Made by a program: the position numbers and the translations under genes
The notes under the pieces: model-generated
The model's input: only the letters and a program-made list of their open reading frames with translations
Database searches by the model: none
Told to the model about the DNA's origin: nothing
In this document: positions 1-9,404 of the stretch, one piece after another
Position numbering within the stretch: the first letter of the stretch is position 1
Layout: each line of letters starts with the position of its first letter
NCBI RefSeq assembly: GCF_000786655.1
Contig: NZ_JROM01000045.1
Coordinates: forward strand, 1-64,000
DNA from: Kocuria marina
GTDB taxonomy: Bacteria; Actinomycetota; Actinomycetes; Actinomycetales; Micrococcaceae
Reading direction: 5' to 3'
Length of the DNA: 64,000 nt

Positions 1-45
1 AACCCCGCCGCCGGCACCAGCGGTAACACCGGAGGCGACGCCTAA
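1..45 (+). CDS. possible C-terminal tail of an upstream gene (partial)
   Basis: One forward frame is open from base 1 to a TAA at 43-45 and would encode a short Gly/Ala/Thr/Asn tail ending in GGDA. Nothing else of the protein is in the window, so neither the gene nor its function can be named. The call rests only on an open frame ending at the start of a clear non-coding gap. The gap from 46 to 339 holds no gene I can support. Confidence 0.3.
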   Translation, partial: NPAAGTSGNTGGDA

Positions 46-339
46 CCCACCAACCCACCACCACGACGCCCCCACACCGCGCGGCACAGTGACGTACCGC
101 CGCGCGTTCACCGTGCCCGGGCCGTGATGGGCCGGCGAGAAGCACCCCGTATGACTGCCCGATGAGTCGATTGGTTCGACGACGCAGCCCGCAGGCTAGG
201 GCCCCGCCCGCGTGGCACCGTGATGCGCAGCCGAATTTCATCTGCGGATCGTCCATTGGAAATTTTCAGTTTGACTAGTGGCGATGTCCGGGATCCAGGC
301 TGTGGTGCACATCAGCACACTTCCGGGGGCCTGCACATC

Positions 340-1674
340 ATGGAACTCAATCGCCGAAATCTGGTCGCGGGAACAGCAAGCCTGGGCGCGCTGACGGCGG
401 GCGGCCTCGTCACCTCCCCCGCCCACGCCCACCAGGGTGGGCGCCATGGTCGAGACCCCTCCGGACTGCCCACTGCACCGCGGACCCCCGCAGGCCGCCT
501 GGCCCGTGACGAGAAGTACTGGCGCACCGTCGCACGGCATTTCCGCATGGACATGCCCGTCACCGACTTCGAGAACGGGTACTTCGGAGCGAACCCTCAG
601 AACGTACGAGATGCCTATGCCCACGCCAACCGGACCATCCAGGAACAGAACTCTTGGTTCCTCCGCAACGCGTACGAGGAGCGCATCACAGATGTGCGGG
701 CTCGACTGGCGGAAGCTGTCGGGTGCTCCGTGGAGGAGATCGCCATCACGCGCGGCGCTACGGAGGCGCTACAGGCCCTGATCGGTGGCTACAACAAGCT
801 CAAGCCCGGTGACGCCGTGGCCTACGCCGATCTCGACTACGACTCCATGCAGTACGCCATGAAGTGGCTCAAGGACCGCCGCGGGGTGGACGTGATCGCC
901 ACCGCGATCCCGGAACCCGCGACGTACCAGAACGTGATCGATCATTACACCAAGCTGCTCCGGGACAATCCGCGGATCACATTGCTCCTGCTGACCCATA
1001 TCTCCCACCGCACGGGCCTCAAGCTGCCAATCGCGGAGATCAGCCGGATGGCCGCGCAGCACGGGGTCGACACGATCGTGGATGCCGCGCACTCGTGGGG
1101 CCATGTGGATTTCAGCGTCAGGGATCTCGAGAGCCCCTTCGTGGGGTTCAATCTGCACAAGTGGATCGGCGCACCGCTGGGCTGCGGCTTTCTCTACATC
1201 AAGAAGGATCGCCTTCCCGATATCGATCGTCATTTTGTGGACGAGGACCACGACGCCGATGACGTGCGATCACGGGTTCACACGGGAACCGCCAATTCGG
1301 CCAACTACCTGGCAGTCCCGGCGGCTCTGGACTTCCACCGAGCCGTGGGAGCCGCCAACAAGTTCGCGCGCCTGCAGTACCTGCGTGATCGCTGGGTGCA
1401 CCAGGTCTTGGACGTGTCCAATCTGACCATTATGACTCCGGAGGATCGGCGCATGTACGGCGCACTGACGTCCTTCCGGATCGACGGGAACACGACCCGG
1501 GAACGCAGCGTGGCCATCACGGACCACCTCACCAAGGCGTGGGGGATATTCACGGTGCGTCGCGGCGGTGTGACGAACGGCGAGGTCATTCGTGTGACCC
1601 CCGCCCTGTACAACACACCGCAGGACAGCGACCGCTTGGCGCGGGCATTGAGGGCTGCCGCCAGGCGGTTCTGA
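340..1674 (+). CDS. Tat-exported class V aminotransferase (isopenicillin-N epimerase-like)
   Basis: PLP-dependent fold-type I enzyme of 444 residues. The first 30 residues form a twin-arginine signal (NRRNLVAG, then a short Ala/Gly/Leu core and an AHA cleavage region), so a periplasmic or extracellular location is predicted. That is unusual for this family. The PLP-binding aspartate lies in VDAAHSWGH and the Schiff-base lysine in NLHKWIG. I chose the start at 340 because it places the Tat motif at the N-terminus; the frame is open back to 220, but those 40 extra residues show no domain. It is monocistronic, facing the 3' end of the IclR gene. The substrate is unknown; relatives include cysteine desulfurases, epimerases and selenocysteine lyases. 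Confidence 0.8.
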   Translation: MELNRRNLVAGTASLGALTAGGLVTSPAHAHQGGRHGRDPSGLPTAPRTPAGRLARDEKYWRTVARHFRMDMPVTDFENGYFGANPQNVRDAYAHANRTIQEQNSWFLRNAYEERITDVRARLAEAVGCSVEEIAITRGATEALQALIGGYNKLKPGDAVAYADLDYDSMQYAMKWLKDRRGVDVIATAIPEPATYQNVIDHYTKLLRDNPRITLLLLTHISHRTGLKLPIAEISRMAAQHGVDTIVDAAHSWGHVDFSVRDLESPFVGFNLHKWIGAPLGCGFLYIKKDRLPDIDRHFVDEDHDADDVRSRVHTGTANSANYLAVPAALDFHRAVGAANKFARLQYLRDRWVHQVLDVSNLTIMTPEDRRMYGALTSFRIDGNTTRERSVAITDHLTKAWGIFTVRRGGVTNGEVIRVTPALYNTPQDSDRLARALRAAARRF

Positions 1675-1732
1675 AGCCCATGGACCAAACGGTACCGGGA
1701 CCGACGCGGCGTCGAGACTCGGACGAAGGCGT

Positions 1733-2494
1733 TCAGCCGGCCTGGGCCAGCTGTCCGCACAGCCGCTCGGCGGCCTCGCGCAACAGGGGCACGGCGCGGT
1801 CGCCGAAGTCCCAGTCCACGCGGGACGTGGGCCCGGACACCGAGATCGCAGTGGGTGTGGGTGCATCCGGCAGTGCCATGGCAAAGCAGCGCACGCCGAT
1901 CTCCTGTTCCTCGTCGTCCACGGCGTAGCCGCGTTCTCGGATCTTTTCGAGATCGGCGAGAAGCTCGTCCACAGTCCCGAGGCTCTTCTCGGTGGGGGTA
2001 GGCATGCCCATGGACGCCACGATGGACACGACCTGCTGTTCGGGCAGGGTCGCCAGGATCGCCTTGCCCACACCGGTGTCGTGCACGTGGGCGCGCCGGC
2101 CCACCTCGGTGAACATGCGCATGGAGCGGGAGGACTGCGCCTGACCCACGTAGACCACCATGTGACCGTCCAGCACCGCCATGTTGGCAGACTCTCCCAG
2201 CTCGTTCACGAGCCCCTGCAGGACTGGTTGCGCGTAGGTGCCCAGTTGCAGGCCCGCCGCATAGCCGAGGCGGATCAGTCCGGGGCCCAGCGCGTAACTG
2301 CGGTTGGGCAGCTGACGCACGTAGCCCAGCGGGATCAGGGTGCGTAGCAACCGGTGGATGGTGGGCAGCGGAAGATCCGCCCGGGATGCGAGCTCGCTGA
2401 GGGAGGACTCCCCTCCGGACGCGGTGATGATGTTGAGCAGGTCGAAGACCCGCTCCACCGATTGCACGCCGCCCGCACTCTTGCCTTCGGCCAT
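1733..2494 (-). CDS. IclR-family transcriptional regulator
   Basis: 253-residue regulator with an N-terminal winged helix-turn-helix (SLSELASRADLPLPTIHRLL, about residues 30-50) and a C-terminal IclR effector domain (VHDTGVGKAIL, then RGYAVDDEEQEIGVRC). I chose the MAEGK start at 2494 because AGGGAGA precedes it at proper spacing; an upstream ATG at 2569 would add 25 unconserved residues. It is divergent from the malic enzyme remnant and malate synthase genes, so it probably controls the glyoxylate/allantoin branch, as IclR and AllR do in enteric bacteria. The effector (glyoxylate or a ureide) is inferred from context only. Confidence 0.9.
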   Translation of the reverse strand: MAEGKSAGGVQSVERVFDLLNIITASGGESSLSELASRADLPLPTIHRLLRTLIPLGYVRQLPNRSYALGPGLIRLGYAAGLQLGTYAQPVLQGLVNELGESANMAVLDGHMVVYVGQAQSSRSMRMFTEVGRRAHVHDTGVGKAILATLPEQQVVSIVASMGMPTPTEKSLGTVDELLADLEKIRERGYAVDDEEQEIGVRCFAMALPDAPTPTAISVSGPTSRVDWDFGDRAVPLLREAAERLCGQLAQAG

Positions 2495-2621
2495 GGCCGT
2501 TCTCCCTCTACTGCCGGAGCGATCACCGCCCCGCGTGGGGTCGCGTACGGTGACCGCAATGTGAAACAAGTCTCACGAAGACCTTGTCATGCCTCGTACT
2601 CTACGCCTAGGATTCAATCAA

Positions 2622-2637
2622 TGAAATTTATTTTCCA
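2622..2637. promoter_or_regulatory. candidate IclR-type operator
   Basis: An AT-rich imperfect palindrome (TGAAATTTATTTTCCA) stands out in a GC-rich gap between the divergent regulator and the malic enzyme/malate synthase genes. IclR-family operators often contain TGGAAA/TTTCCA half-sites, and this one reads TGGAAA on the minus strand. Binding is inferred from position and shape. Confidence 0.4.
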
Positions 2638-2696
2638 CAATACGGATAGGTAGCGGGCCACCGCGGTTCCGCTCGACTCGGAAGGAAACCCGTCAC

Positions 2697-3755
2697 ATGG
2701 CGGCTCCCCACCCCGGCTACTCCATGGTCCTGCGCATGGAAGCGCCCGCGACCTTCAACTCCACGAGTGAGATCACCACGGCGGCCGCCGCCGGTGCCCA
2801 GGTGACCGCACTGGACATCGTGGAGTCCTTCCCCAACAGCGTCGTCGTGGACATCCGCTGCAACGTGTCCAACGCCGAGCACCGGGACGAGATGCGCGAC
2901 GCGCTCAACGCCCTGGACGGCGTCAAGGTCCACAAGATCTCCGACCGCACCTTCCTGATCCACCTGGGCGGCAAGATCGAGGTCACCCCGCGCGTGTCCC
3001 TGCGCAACCGTGACGACCTCTCCCGCGCCTACACACCGGGCGTGGCCCGCGTGTGCATGCCCATCCGAGAGAGCCCCAAAGACGTCTGGCAGCTGACCGT
3101 CAAGCGCAACACCGTGGCCGTGGTCACGGACGGCACCGCGATACTGGGCCTCGGTGACATCGGACCAGCCGCGGCCCTGCCAGTCATGGAGGGCAAGGCC
3201 GCCCTGTTCAAGGCGTTGAAGGACGTCGAGGTGGTCGTCTCCGGCGTGGGCGCCGCGGGTCACGCGATCATCGGCGTCTCGGCCCCCAATGTCCTGGACG
3301 GCAACGACATCGCGACCATGGCCGACGCCGCCATCGTCTTCGCCATGGCCAATCCGGAGCCCGAGGCCCACCCCCGTGGAAGGTGCCGAGCCCGCGACCG
3401 TAGTGGCTACCGGCCGGCCGGACTTCCCGAACCAGATCAACAGCGTGCTGGCCTTCCCCGGGCTGCTGGACACGGGCGCTTGCGAGATCACCTCAGAGGT
3501 GCTCGCGGCCGCCGCGAGGGCCATCGCCGACTGCGTGCACGAGGACGAGCGCAACGCGAGCTTCATCGTCCCCCAGCGTGTTCGGCCAAGAATGTCGCCC
3601 CGGCCGTGGCCGGGGCCGTGAAGTCCGTGGCGGAGGCCCCCCCAGGCCGGCTGACGGGAACGACCGGGTGCGGCGGCGTCGTACCGAGTGCAGGGCCTGC
3701 CGCACCCGCAATGAGCAGTACAAACTACACCGAAAATTCAGGAGGCAACCCATGA
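2697..3755 (+). pseudogene. NAD(P)-malic enzyme, degraded
   Basis: The start at 2697 follows AAGGAAA. It begins as an ACT-domain malic enzyme: ACT-like residues 30-95, then the malic domain ([27 protein letters not shown]). After KAALFK the frame jumps directly to [12 protein letters not shown], losing about 80-90 catalytic codons. After GHAII it jumps to GVSAPNVLDG, losing most of the NAD-binding fold. An extra C in the run at 3371-3375 then shifts the frame: the true sequence continues in +1 as ATVVATGRPDFPNQINSVL until near 3570. Further shifts near 3570-3595 return to the first frame (KNVAPAVAGAVKSVAE). With both in-frame deletions and frameshifts it cannot make a working enzyme. It once converted malate to pyruvate beside malate synthase. 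Confidence 0.88.
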
Positions 3756-5359
3756 GCATCACCCACAACACACCCGACAACATCCCCGCCGCGAACGAGA
3801 TCCTCTCATCCGACGCCCTCGCATTCGTGGAGGCGCTGCACGAGAAGTTCGCGGACCGTCGTGAGGAGCTGCTCGGCAAGCGCGAGACCGCCCGCGCGAA
3901 GGCCGCCGAGAGCGGCACCATGGACTTTCTCCCCGAGACGCGCGAGGTTCGGGAAGGCGACTGGAAGGTCGCCCCGGCCCCCGCGGCCCTGCAGGACCGG
4001 CGCGTGGAGATGACCGGACCGGCGTCGCCCGCGAAGATGGCCATCAATGCCCTGAACTCCGGCGCCAAGGTGTGGCTCGCGGACCTCGAGGACGCCGCCT
4101 CCCCCAGCTGGGCCAACCAGGTGGACGCGATCGCCAACCTGCGCGACGCCGCCCGCGGCACCCTGGGCTTCACCTCCCCGGAGGGCAAGGAGTACAAGCT
4201 CCGCGAGGACATGCCCCTGGCCGTGGTGGTCATGCGCCCGCGCGGCTGGCACCTGCCCGAGTACAACATCACGGTCAACGGGAAGACCGGTTCCGGTTCC
4301 CTCACGGACTTCGGGCTGCACTTCTTCCACACGGCGAAGCAGCTGCTCGAGAACGGCCAGGGGCCGTACTACTACCTGCCCAAGATGGAGTCCTACCTGG
4401 AGGCGCGACTGTGGAACGACGTGTTCACGTTCGCGGAGGACTACCTGGGCATCGAGCACGGCACCGTCCGCGCGACCGTGCTGATCGAGACCATCCCCGC
4501 CGCGTTCCAGATGAACGAGATCCTCTACGAGCTGCGGGACCACGCCTCCGGGCTCAACGCCGGACGCTGGGACTACCTGTTCTCCATCATCAAGTACTTC
4601 CGCGACGCCGGGGAGAAGTTCATCCTCGCGGACCGCTCCGCCGTGACCATGACCGCTCCCCTGATGCGCGCGTACACGGACCTGCTGGTGCAGACGTGCC
4701 ACAAGCGCGGCGCGTTCGCGATGGGTGGCATGGCCGCGTTCATCCCGTCCCGCAAGGATGAGGAGGTCAACCGGGCCGCCTTCGAGAAGGTCCGCAACGA
4801 CAAGACCCGCGAGGCCAATGACGGCTTCGACGGCTCGTGGGTGGCCCACCCGGACCTCGTGCCCGTGTGCCAGGAGGTCTTCGACGGCGTGCTCGGCGAG
4901 AAGCCCAACCAGGTGGACCACCAGCGCCCCGACGTGGACGTGACCACCGAGATGCTGTTGGACGTGCCCTCCGCGGGGGACCAGCGCACCGAGAAGGAGC
5001 TCAACGCCAACCTGTACGTGGCCATCCGCTACGTGGCGGTCTGGCTGTCCGGCAGCGGCGCGGTGGCCATCCACAACCTGATGGAGGACGCCGCCACCGC
5101 GGAGATCTCCCGCTCGCAGATCTGGCAGCAGATCAAGAACGGCGTGGTCTACACGGACACCGACAACACCGCCACGCGCGAGCTCGTCTCCGACGCACTG
5201 GACACTCAGCTCGAGGTGCTGCGCGGTGAGATCGACCAGGAGAACTACGAGAAGTGGTTCGTGCCCGCCGGGCGGCTCATCTCGAACATGGTGCTCAGGG
5301 AGGACTACCCGGCGTTCCTCACGCTGTCCGCCTACGACCTCATGGAAGGCAGCAAGTAA
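3752..5359 (+). CDS. aceB: malate synthase A
   Basis: 535-residue malate synthase, condensing glyoxylate with acetyl-CoA to malate. The signature VMRPRGWHLPE, the catalytic-barrel strands and IPSRKDEEVN match the A-type enzyme, and the length is typical. The start at 3752 is fixed by an AGGAGG eleven bases upstream. It overlaps the last codons of the malic enzyme remnant and leads a short operon with the DUF6986 gene and ureidoglycine aminohydrolase. This suggests its job here is to consume glyoxylate from ureide breakdown; it can also serve the glyoxylate shunt. No lesion is visible, so it may be kept for that second role. Confidence 0.95.
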   Translation: MSITHNTPDNIPAANEILSSDALAFVEALHEKFADRREELLGKRETARAKAAESGTMDFLPETREVREGDWKVAPAPAALQDRRVEMTGPASPAKMAINALNSGAKVWLADLEDAASPSWANQVDAIANLRDAARGTLGFTSPEGKEYKLREDMPLAVVVMRPRGWHLPEYNITVNGKTGSGSLTDFGLHFFHTAKQLLENGQGPYYYLPKMESYLEARLWNDVFTFAEDYLGIEHGTVRATVLIETIPAAFQMNEILYELRDHASGLNAGRWDYLFSIIKYFRDAGEKFILADRSAVTMTAPLMRAYTDLLVQTCHKRGAFAMGGMAAFIPSRKDEEVNRAAFEKVRNDKTREANDGFDGSWVAHPDLVPVCQEVFDGVLGEKPNQVDHQRPDVDVTTEMLLDVPSAGDQRTEKELNANLYVAIRYVAVWLSGSGAVAIHNLMEDAATAEISRSQIWQQIKNGVVYTDTDNTATRELVSDALDTQLEVLRGEIDQENYEKWFVPAGRLISNMVLREDYPAFLTLSAYDLMEGSK

Positions 5360-5557
5360 CACCGGCGCACCTGGACGCCACCCCGGCCCCCGCCACGACC
5401 GCCCCGCGCGGCGGGGGCCGCCCCCTCTCTGCCAACGGGCTTCGGTCACCGCGCGGACCTGCTGCTCGCGGGCACGGACGCTGACCTCGCACGGTTCCAC
5501 CCGGGGGACGCCGGCGCCCGGCAGCCCGTCCACACGTGCTACGTCCCGGCGGACCTG

Positions 5558-6775
5558 GTGAGCGAGCAGACCCCCGCGCAGTGGGGCGAGGCGTCGTCGT
5601 CGGCGGCCGAGGAGGCGGGCGGGCTCGCGGCCCTCGCGGAGCTCGCGGGGATCGACGCCGCGGCCGCGCCCGATCTCGTGGCGCGCGTCGGCGAGAAGCT
5701 TCGCACCGAGCCCGTCGAGGACCTGCGACTGGACCTCGAGGACGGCTACGGCGAGCGCCCGGACGCCGAGGAGGACGCCGACGCCGTGCGCGCCGCCCGC
5801 ACGGTGGCCGCGTTCGCCCGGAACCGCGCCACGGGTGCGGCCCCGGCGTCCGCGGGCATCCGCTTCAAGTGCTTCGAGGCCGCCACCCGTGACCGCGGGC
5901 TGCGCACCCTGGACCTGTTCCTGAGCACCCTGGTGCGCGAGGGCGGGCTCCGGGAGACAGGGATCAGCGCGGACGGGCTGCCCGAGGGACTCGTGCTCAC
6001 GCTGCCCAAGGTCTCCGCGGTGGAGCAGGTGGCCGTGATGGTGGAGGCGTGCCTGGCGCTGGAGGACGCGCTCGGTCTGCCTACCGGGAGGCTGCGCTTC
6101 GAGATCCAGATGGAGACCCCGGACATGATCCTGGGCCCGGACGGGACCTGCCCCATCCCGGCCATGCTGCGCGCCGCGGAGGGGCGGGTCTCCGCACTGC
6201 ACTACGGCACGTACGACTACTCCGCCTCCCTGGGGATCTCGGGGCGGTTCCAGTCCCTGGAGCACCCCGCCGCGGACCACGCCATGAACGTGATGCAGGT
6301 GGCCGTGGCCGGCACCGGGGTGAACCTCTCGGACGGCTCCACCAACCGGCTGCCCGTGGGAGACCCCGCCCAGCGCCGCGAGACGTGGGCGCTACATTCG
6401 CGCCTGGTGCGCCGCTCCCTGGAGCGCGGCTTCTACCAGGGCTGGGACCTGCACGCCCACCAGCTGCCCACGCGCCACCTCACCAACTACGCGTTCTACC
6501 GCGACGCGTTCGACGACGCCGCCCGCCGCCTTGTCGCGTACGCCGGCCGGTCCGTGCCGGGCATCGAGACGGCGGACGTGGCGGACGAGCCCGCCACCGC
6601 CCGTGCGCTCGCATGCTACGCGGTGCGAGGATTGCTGTGCGGTGCGGTGGGCGAGGACGAGCTGCGCGCCACCGGCCTGGACCCCGAGACGGTGCGGGCG
6701 GTGGCGAATCCGGGCGCGGCGGCGTCGTCGTCCGCGGGAGACCGCTCGAGCCCCGAGACAGGAGAGATCGCATGA
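5558..6775 (+). CDS. DUF6986 HpcH/HpaI aldolase-like protein, start unclear
   Basis: TIM-barrel protein related to HpcH/HpaI aldolases and citrate lyase beta subunit (DLRLDLEDGYGER, RFEIQMETPDMILGPDG, LHYGTYDYSASLGI). In actinobacteria this family often sits beside malate synthase and ureide genes; its reaction is not known to me. The first usable start in frame is the GTG at 5558. However, recognisable N-terminal family sequence (DADLARFHPGDAGARQPVHT, then CYVPADLV) is encoded in frame upstream, from about 5462, with no ATG, GTG or TTG between the malate synthase stop and 5558. Either a CTG (5429, 5459 or 5462) is used or the start has been lost. The C-terminus (AAASSSAGDRSS) carries the dispersed GGCGTCGTC motif. 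Confidence 0.7.
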   Translation: MSEQTPAQWGEASSSAAEEAGGLAALAELAGIDAAAAPDLVARVGEKLRTEPVEDLRLDLEDGYGERPDAEEDADAVRAARTVAAFARNRATGAAPASAGIRFKCFEAATRDRGLRTLDLFLSTLVREGGLRETGISADGLPEGLVLTLPKVSAVEQVAVMVEACLALEDALGLPTGRLRFEIQMETPDMILGPDGTCPIPAMLRAAEGRVSALHYGTYDYSASLGISGRFQSLEHPAADHAMNVMQVAVAGTGVNLSDGSTNRLPVGDPAQRRETWALHSRLVRRSLERGFYQGWDLHAHQLPTRHLTNYAFYRDAFDDAARRLVAYAGRSVPGIETADVADEPATARALACYAVRGLLCGAVGEDELRATGLDPETVRAVANPGAAASSSAGDRSSPETGEIA

Positions 6776-7629
6776 CCGAGCGCACGTACTGGGCCACCCA
6801 TGGCGGGCACCCGCCGCAGACGGACCTGCTCACGGACCGCGCGATGTTCCGGGAGGCGTACGCCGTGATCCCGCGGGGCACGCAGCGGGACATCGTGACC
6901 TCGTACCTGCCGTTCTGGGAGGACACGCGGCTGTGGGTGCTCGCGCGGCCCATGACCGGTTTCGCGGAGACGTTCTCGCAATACCTCGTGGAGGTGGCCC
7001 CCGGCGGCGGCTCCGAGAAGCCGGAGGACGATCCGAGCGCCGAGGCCGTGCTGTTCGTGATGGAGGGCTCCCTGGAGCTCACCCTGGGTGACGAGCCCGG
7101 GGACGGGGACACCCACGTGCTGGCACCGGGTGGGTACGCGTTCATCGCTCCGGGTGAGACCTGGACCGCGCACAACCGCGGCTCCGAGGACACCCGGTTC
7201 ATGTGGATCCGCAAGCGCTACCAGCGGGTGGCCGGAGCGCCCAAGCCGGAGTACTTCGTGACCAACGAGCAGGACATCGAGCCCACCCCCATGCCGGGCA
7301 CCGAGGGCCGGTGGGCCACCACGCGGTTCGTGGACCAGAAGGACCTGCGCCACGACATGCACGTGACCATCGTGACCTTCCTGCCCGGGGGGATCATCCC
7401 GTTCGCGGAGACCCACGTGATGGAGCACGGGCTCTACGTCCTGGAGGGTCAGGCCGTGTACCGGCTCAACGAGGACTGGGTGGAGGTCCAGGAGGGCGAC
7501 TTCATGTGGTTGCGCGCCTTCTGTCCCCAGGCCTGCTACGCCGGTGGGCCCAAACCGTTCCGGTACCTGCTATACAAGGACGTGAACCGGCACGCGCCGC
7601 TGTCCCTGGGAGGGCATGCGGGGCGGTGA
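6772..7629 (+). CDS. allE: (S)-ureidoglycine aminohydrolase, double cupin
   Basis: 285 residues, two cupin barrels. The first holds VLFVMEGSLELTLGD and GGYAFIAPGETWTAHN; the second holds PFAETHVMEHGLYVLEG and FCPQACYAGG, with His/Glu ligands expected to bind manganese. The family releases ammonia from (S)-ureidoglycine to give (S)-ureidoglycolate in the allantoin pathway. The start ATG overlaps the previous stop (ATGA) behind GGAGAG, so it is translationally coupled to the DUF6986 gene. It appears intact although allantoinase, racemase and permease of the same pathway are broken nearby, and no separate allantoicase is present in the window. Confidence 0.9.
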   Translation: MTERTYWATHGGHPPQTDLLTDRAMFREAYAVIPRGTQRDIVTSYLPFWEDTRLWVLARPMTGFAETFSQYLVEVAPGGGSEKPEDDPSAEAVLFVMEGSLELTLGDEPGDGDTHVLAPGGYAFIAPGETWTAHNRGSEDTRFMWIRKRYQRVAGAPKPEYFVTNEQDIEPTPMPGTEGRWATTRFVDQKDLRHDMHVTIVTFLPGGIIPFAETHVMEHGLYVLEGQAVYRLNEDWVEVQEGDFMWLRAFCPQACYAGGPKPFRYLLYKDVNRHAPLSLGGHAGR

Positions 7630-7917
7630 CGCCTCACTCTGCAGACTGTGGACCGCCGGGCACGAGGAATCGTGTCCGGCGGTTGTCAGAAAACATGCCA
7701 GCGAAACCCACGGCGGCCAGGACCAGAACAAATATCGCACTACTCATTTCTTGAACGTGGCTGAAGATACGTGGCCCGCACGGCACCAAAAGTCACACCA
7801 TGGCCGTGATGACCATGACTACCCCCTCAGTAGCGCTACGACGAGACAAGGCTTTGTGACACGAAGAGCCACGGTGCTTTGAATCGGCACGCGAATGCAC
7901 CCTGCCCATTCAACTGT

Positions 7918-8697
7918 TCAGGCGCACAGCACGGCGCGGAGCCAGAATCGCTTCTGGGTAAGCCGTACCGGACCACCTCCTGTTTCGCGGTGCAGAGCAA
8001 GGAGATCCTCCGCGTATGCATCGACAGTGAATCCGCTCGGGGCATCCCATGGGACCAGCTGCAGATATGCGACCAGGGCAGCGACGTCGTTGAACAGATA
8101 CTTGCCCACGTGTTCTTCTGCTTCCGTGACCTCGAACCCCGCCTCCTCCAACTCCCTGGCACAATGCGCGAGGTTCACGTGCGGCAGTTCAGCGTGCTCA
8201 CCGAACCACTGCCCTATCTCGTGCGCCTCGTCGCCTCCCACTTGCTGGGTTACGAACCGCCCCCCGGGCGCGATGACACGTGCCAGCTCACGCGGGGAAT
8301 ACGACTCATGCCTGTTGAGCACGAGATCGAACCGGTCATCGGGGAAAGGCATTGGCAGTGAATCCACATCCTCGTCGGGAGCGCTGTACTCCACCACGTC
8401 CACCCCCACGGCCTGCAGGTTTCGACGCGCTGCTAGCACATTGGGCGCCCACCCCTCCGTTGCAACGGTGTCACGTGGCAGAGAATTGGCGAAGGTGAGC
8501 AGAAATTCGCCACCGCCCGTGCCCATGTCGAGGACGCTTGTCGCATCTGCCAGAGCGGTTCGATAGACGAGGTCAATATCCCAGGGCACTGGGGTCTCGG
8601 TCATGCGCGTTTCGAGGTCCGAGAAGCTCCATCCCTCCGGCTGGGGCTTCTGCTCTGAGCGCCATGACGCGAGCCACTGTTCATCGGAAAGGTCCAT
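7918..8697 (-). CDS. class I SAM-dependent methyltransferase
   Basis: 259-residue Rossmann methyltransferase. The SAM-binding motif I is VLDMGTGGGEFL, followed by an acidic strand and FDLVLNRHESYSP; a Trp/Arg-rich C-terminal part follows. It resembles small uncharacterised methyltransferases, and the substrate cannot be told. It lies downstream of the acetyltransferase on the same strand with an 80-base gap. The region from 7630 to 7917 between it and allE contains no gene I accept. Confidence 0.85.
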   Translation of the reverse strand: MDLSDEQWLASWRSEQKPQPEGWSFSDLETRMTETPVPWDIDLVYRTALADATSVLDMGTGGGEFLLTFANSLPRDTVATEGWAPNVLAARRNLQAVGVDVVEYSAPDEDVDSLPMPFPDDRFDLVLNRHESYSPRELARVIAPGGRFVTQQVGGDEAHEIGQWFGEHAELPHVNLAHCARELEEAGFEVTEAEEHVGKYLFNDVAALVAYLQLVPWDAPSGFTVDAYAEDLLALHRETGGGPVRLTQKRFWLRAVLCA

Positions 8698-8776
8698 GGC
8701 TGAAAACGTACCGGAATGCGGGTTGCCTGCATCCCGAACATGGAATCATCGACGGAGTCGGCAAGAAGACATGCCC

Positions 8777-9343
8777 TCAGACTGGTTGTCGGTGCTCCTC
8801 CGCGAGCATCGCGTACCCGTAGCCGTCGTGCCACTGGCCGTCCCGGTGCAGACAGTCCCTCACGGTGTGGCTCTCACGCCGCATCCCCACCTTCTCCATG
8901 ACCTTCCAGGACCCGGTGTTCTCCGCGAAGCAGCCGGCCTCCACACGGTGGACGCCCATGTCGAACGCGATGGACAGGCCTGCGCGCACGAGTTCCGTGG
9001 CGATGCCACAACCCTGGGCCCAGGGCGCCACCACCCAGCCGAGCTCCACCTGCTGCCCCCTGGCGTGTTCCGCGACGTCCGCCTGGGACCACGCGTCCTG
9101 GTGCTTGACCATGAGATAGGCCGCGAGCCGCCCGTCCCAGTGGGCCAACAGGTGGGTGGCGACCAGGGCGTCCCAGTCCGCGCGGAACTCCTCACGTGAG
9201 GCGTAGACCCTGGTGGTCCAGCGGTTCAGCTCAAGATCGCCCTTCAGCTCCCACAGCACGTCCGCATCCTCCGGGGTCAGTCGACCCACGGTGAGCCGTT
9301 CGGTACGGCGGGGCCAGATCAGGTCATCGAGGGAGCGGGGCAT
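8777..9343 (-). CDS. GNAT family N-acetyltransferase (RimJ/RimL type)
   Basis: 188-residue acetyltransferase of the ribosomal-protein/small-molecule RimJ type. It begins with the typical RTERLTVGRLTPEDADVLWE and has the acetyl-CoA loop region QGCGIATELVRAGLSIAFD and the VMEKVGMRRES motif near the end. I prefer the MPRSLDD start at 9343, where GGGGG lies upstream; a GTG at 9385 would add 14 residues. The substrate is unknown. The methyltransferase follows on the same strand. Confidence 0.85.
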   Translation of the reverse strand: MPRSLDDLIWPRRTERLTVGRLTPEDADVLWELKGDLELNRWTTRVYASREEFRADWDALVATHLLAHWDGRLAAYLMVKHQDAWSQADVAEHARGQQVELGWVVAPWAQGCGIATELVRAGLSIAFDMGVHRVEAGCFAENTGSWKVMEKVGMRRESHTVRDCLHRDGQWHDGYGYAMLAEEHRQPV

Positions 9344-9404
9344 GCCCCCAGGGTATCGAGGGCTCGGCCCTTCGCCCGCAGACACTTGCCCCGGGGTGTG
9401 AGAA

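Noticed and set aside
7634-7747. Possible 37-residue minus-strand membrane peptide (MSSAIFVLVLAAVGFAG)
   Set aside because: It has one hydrophobic stretch but no convincing ribosome-binding site or promoter, and no neighbour suggests it; it could be chance in an AT-richer gap.
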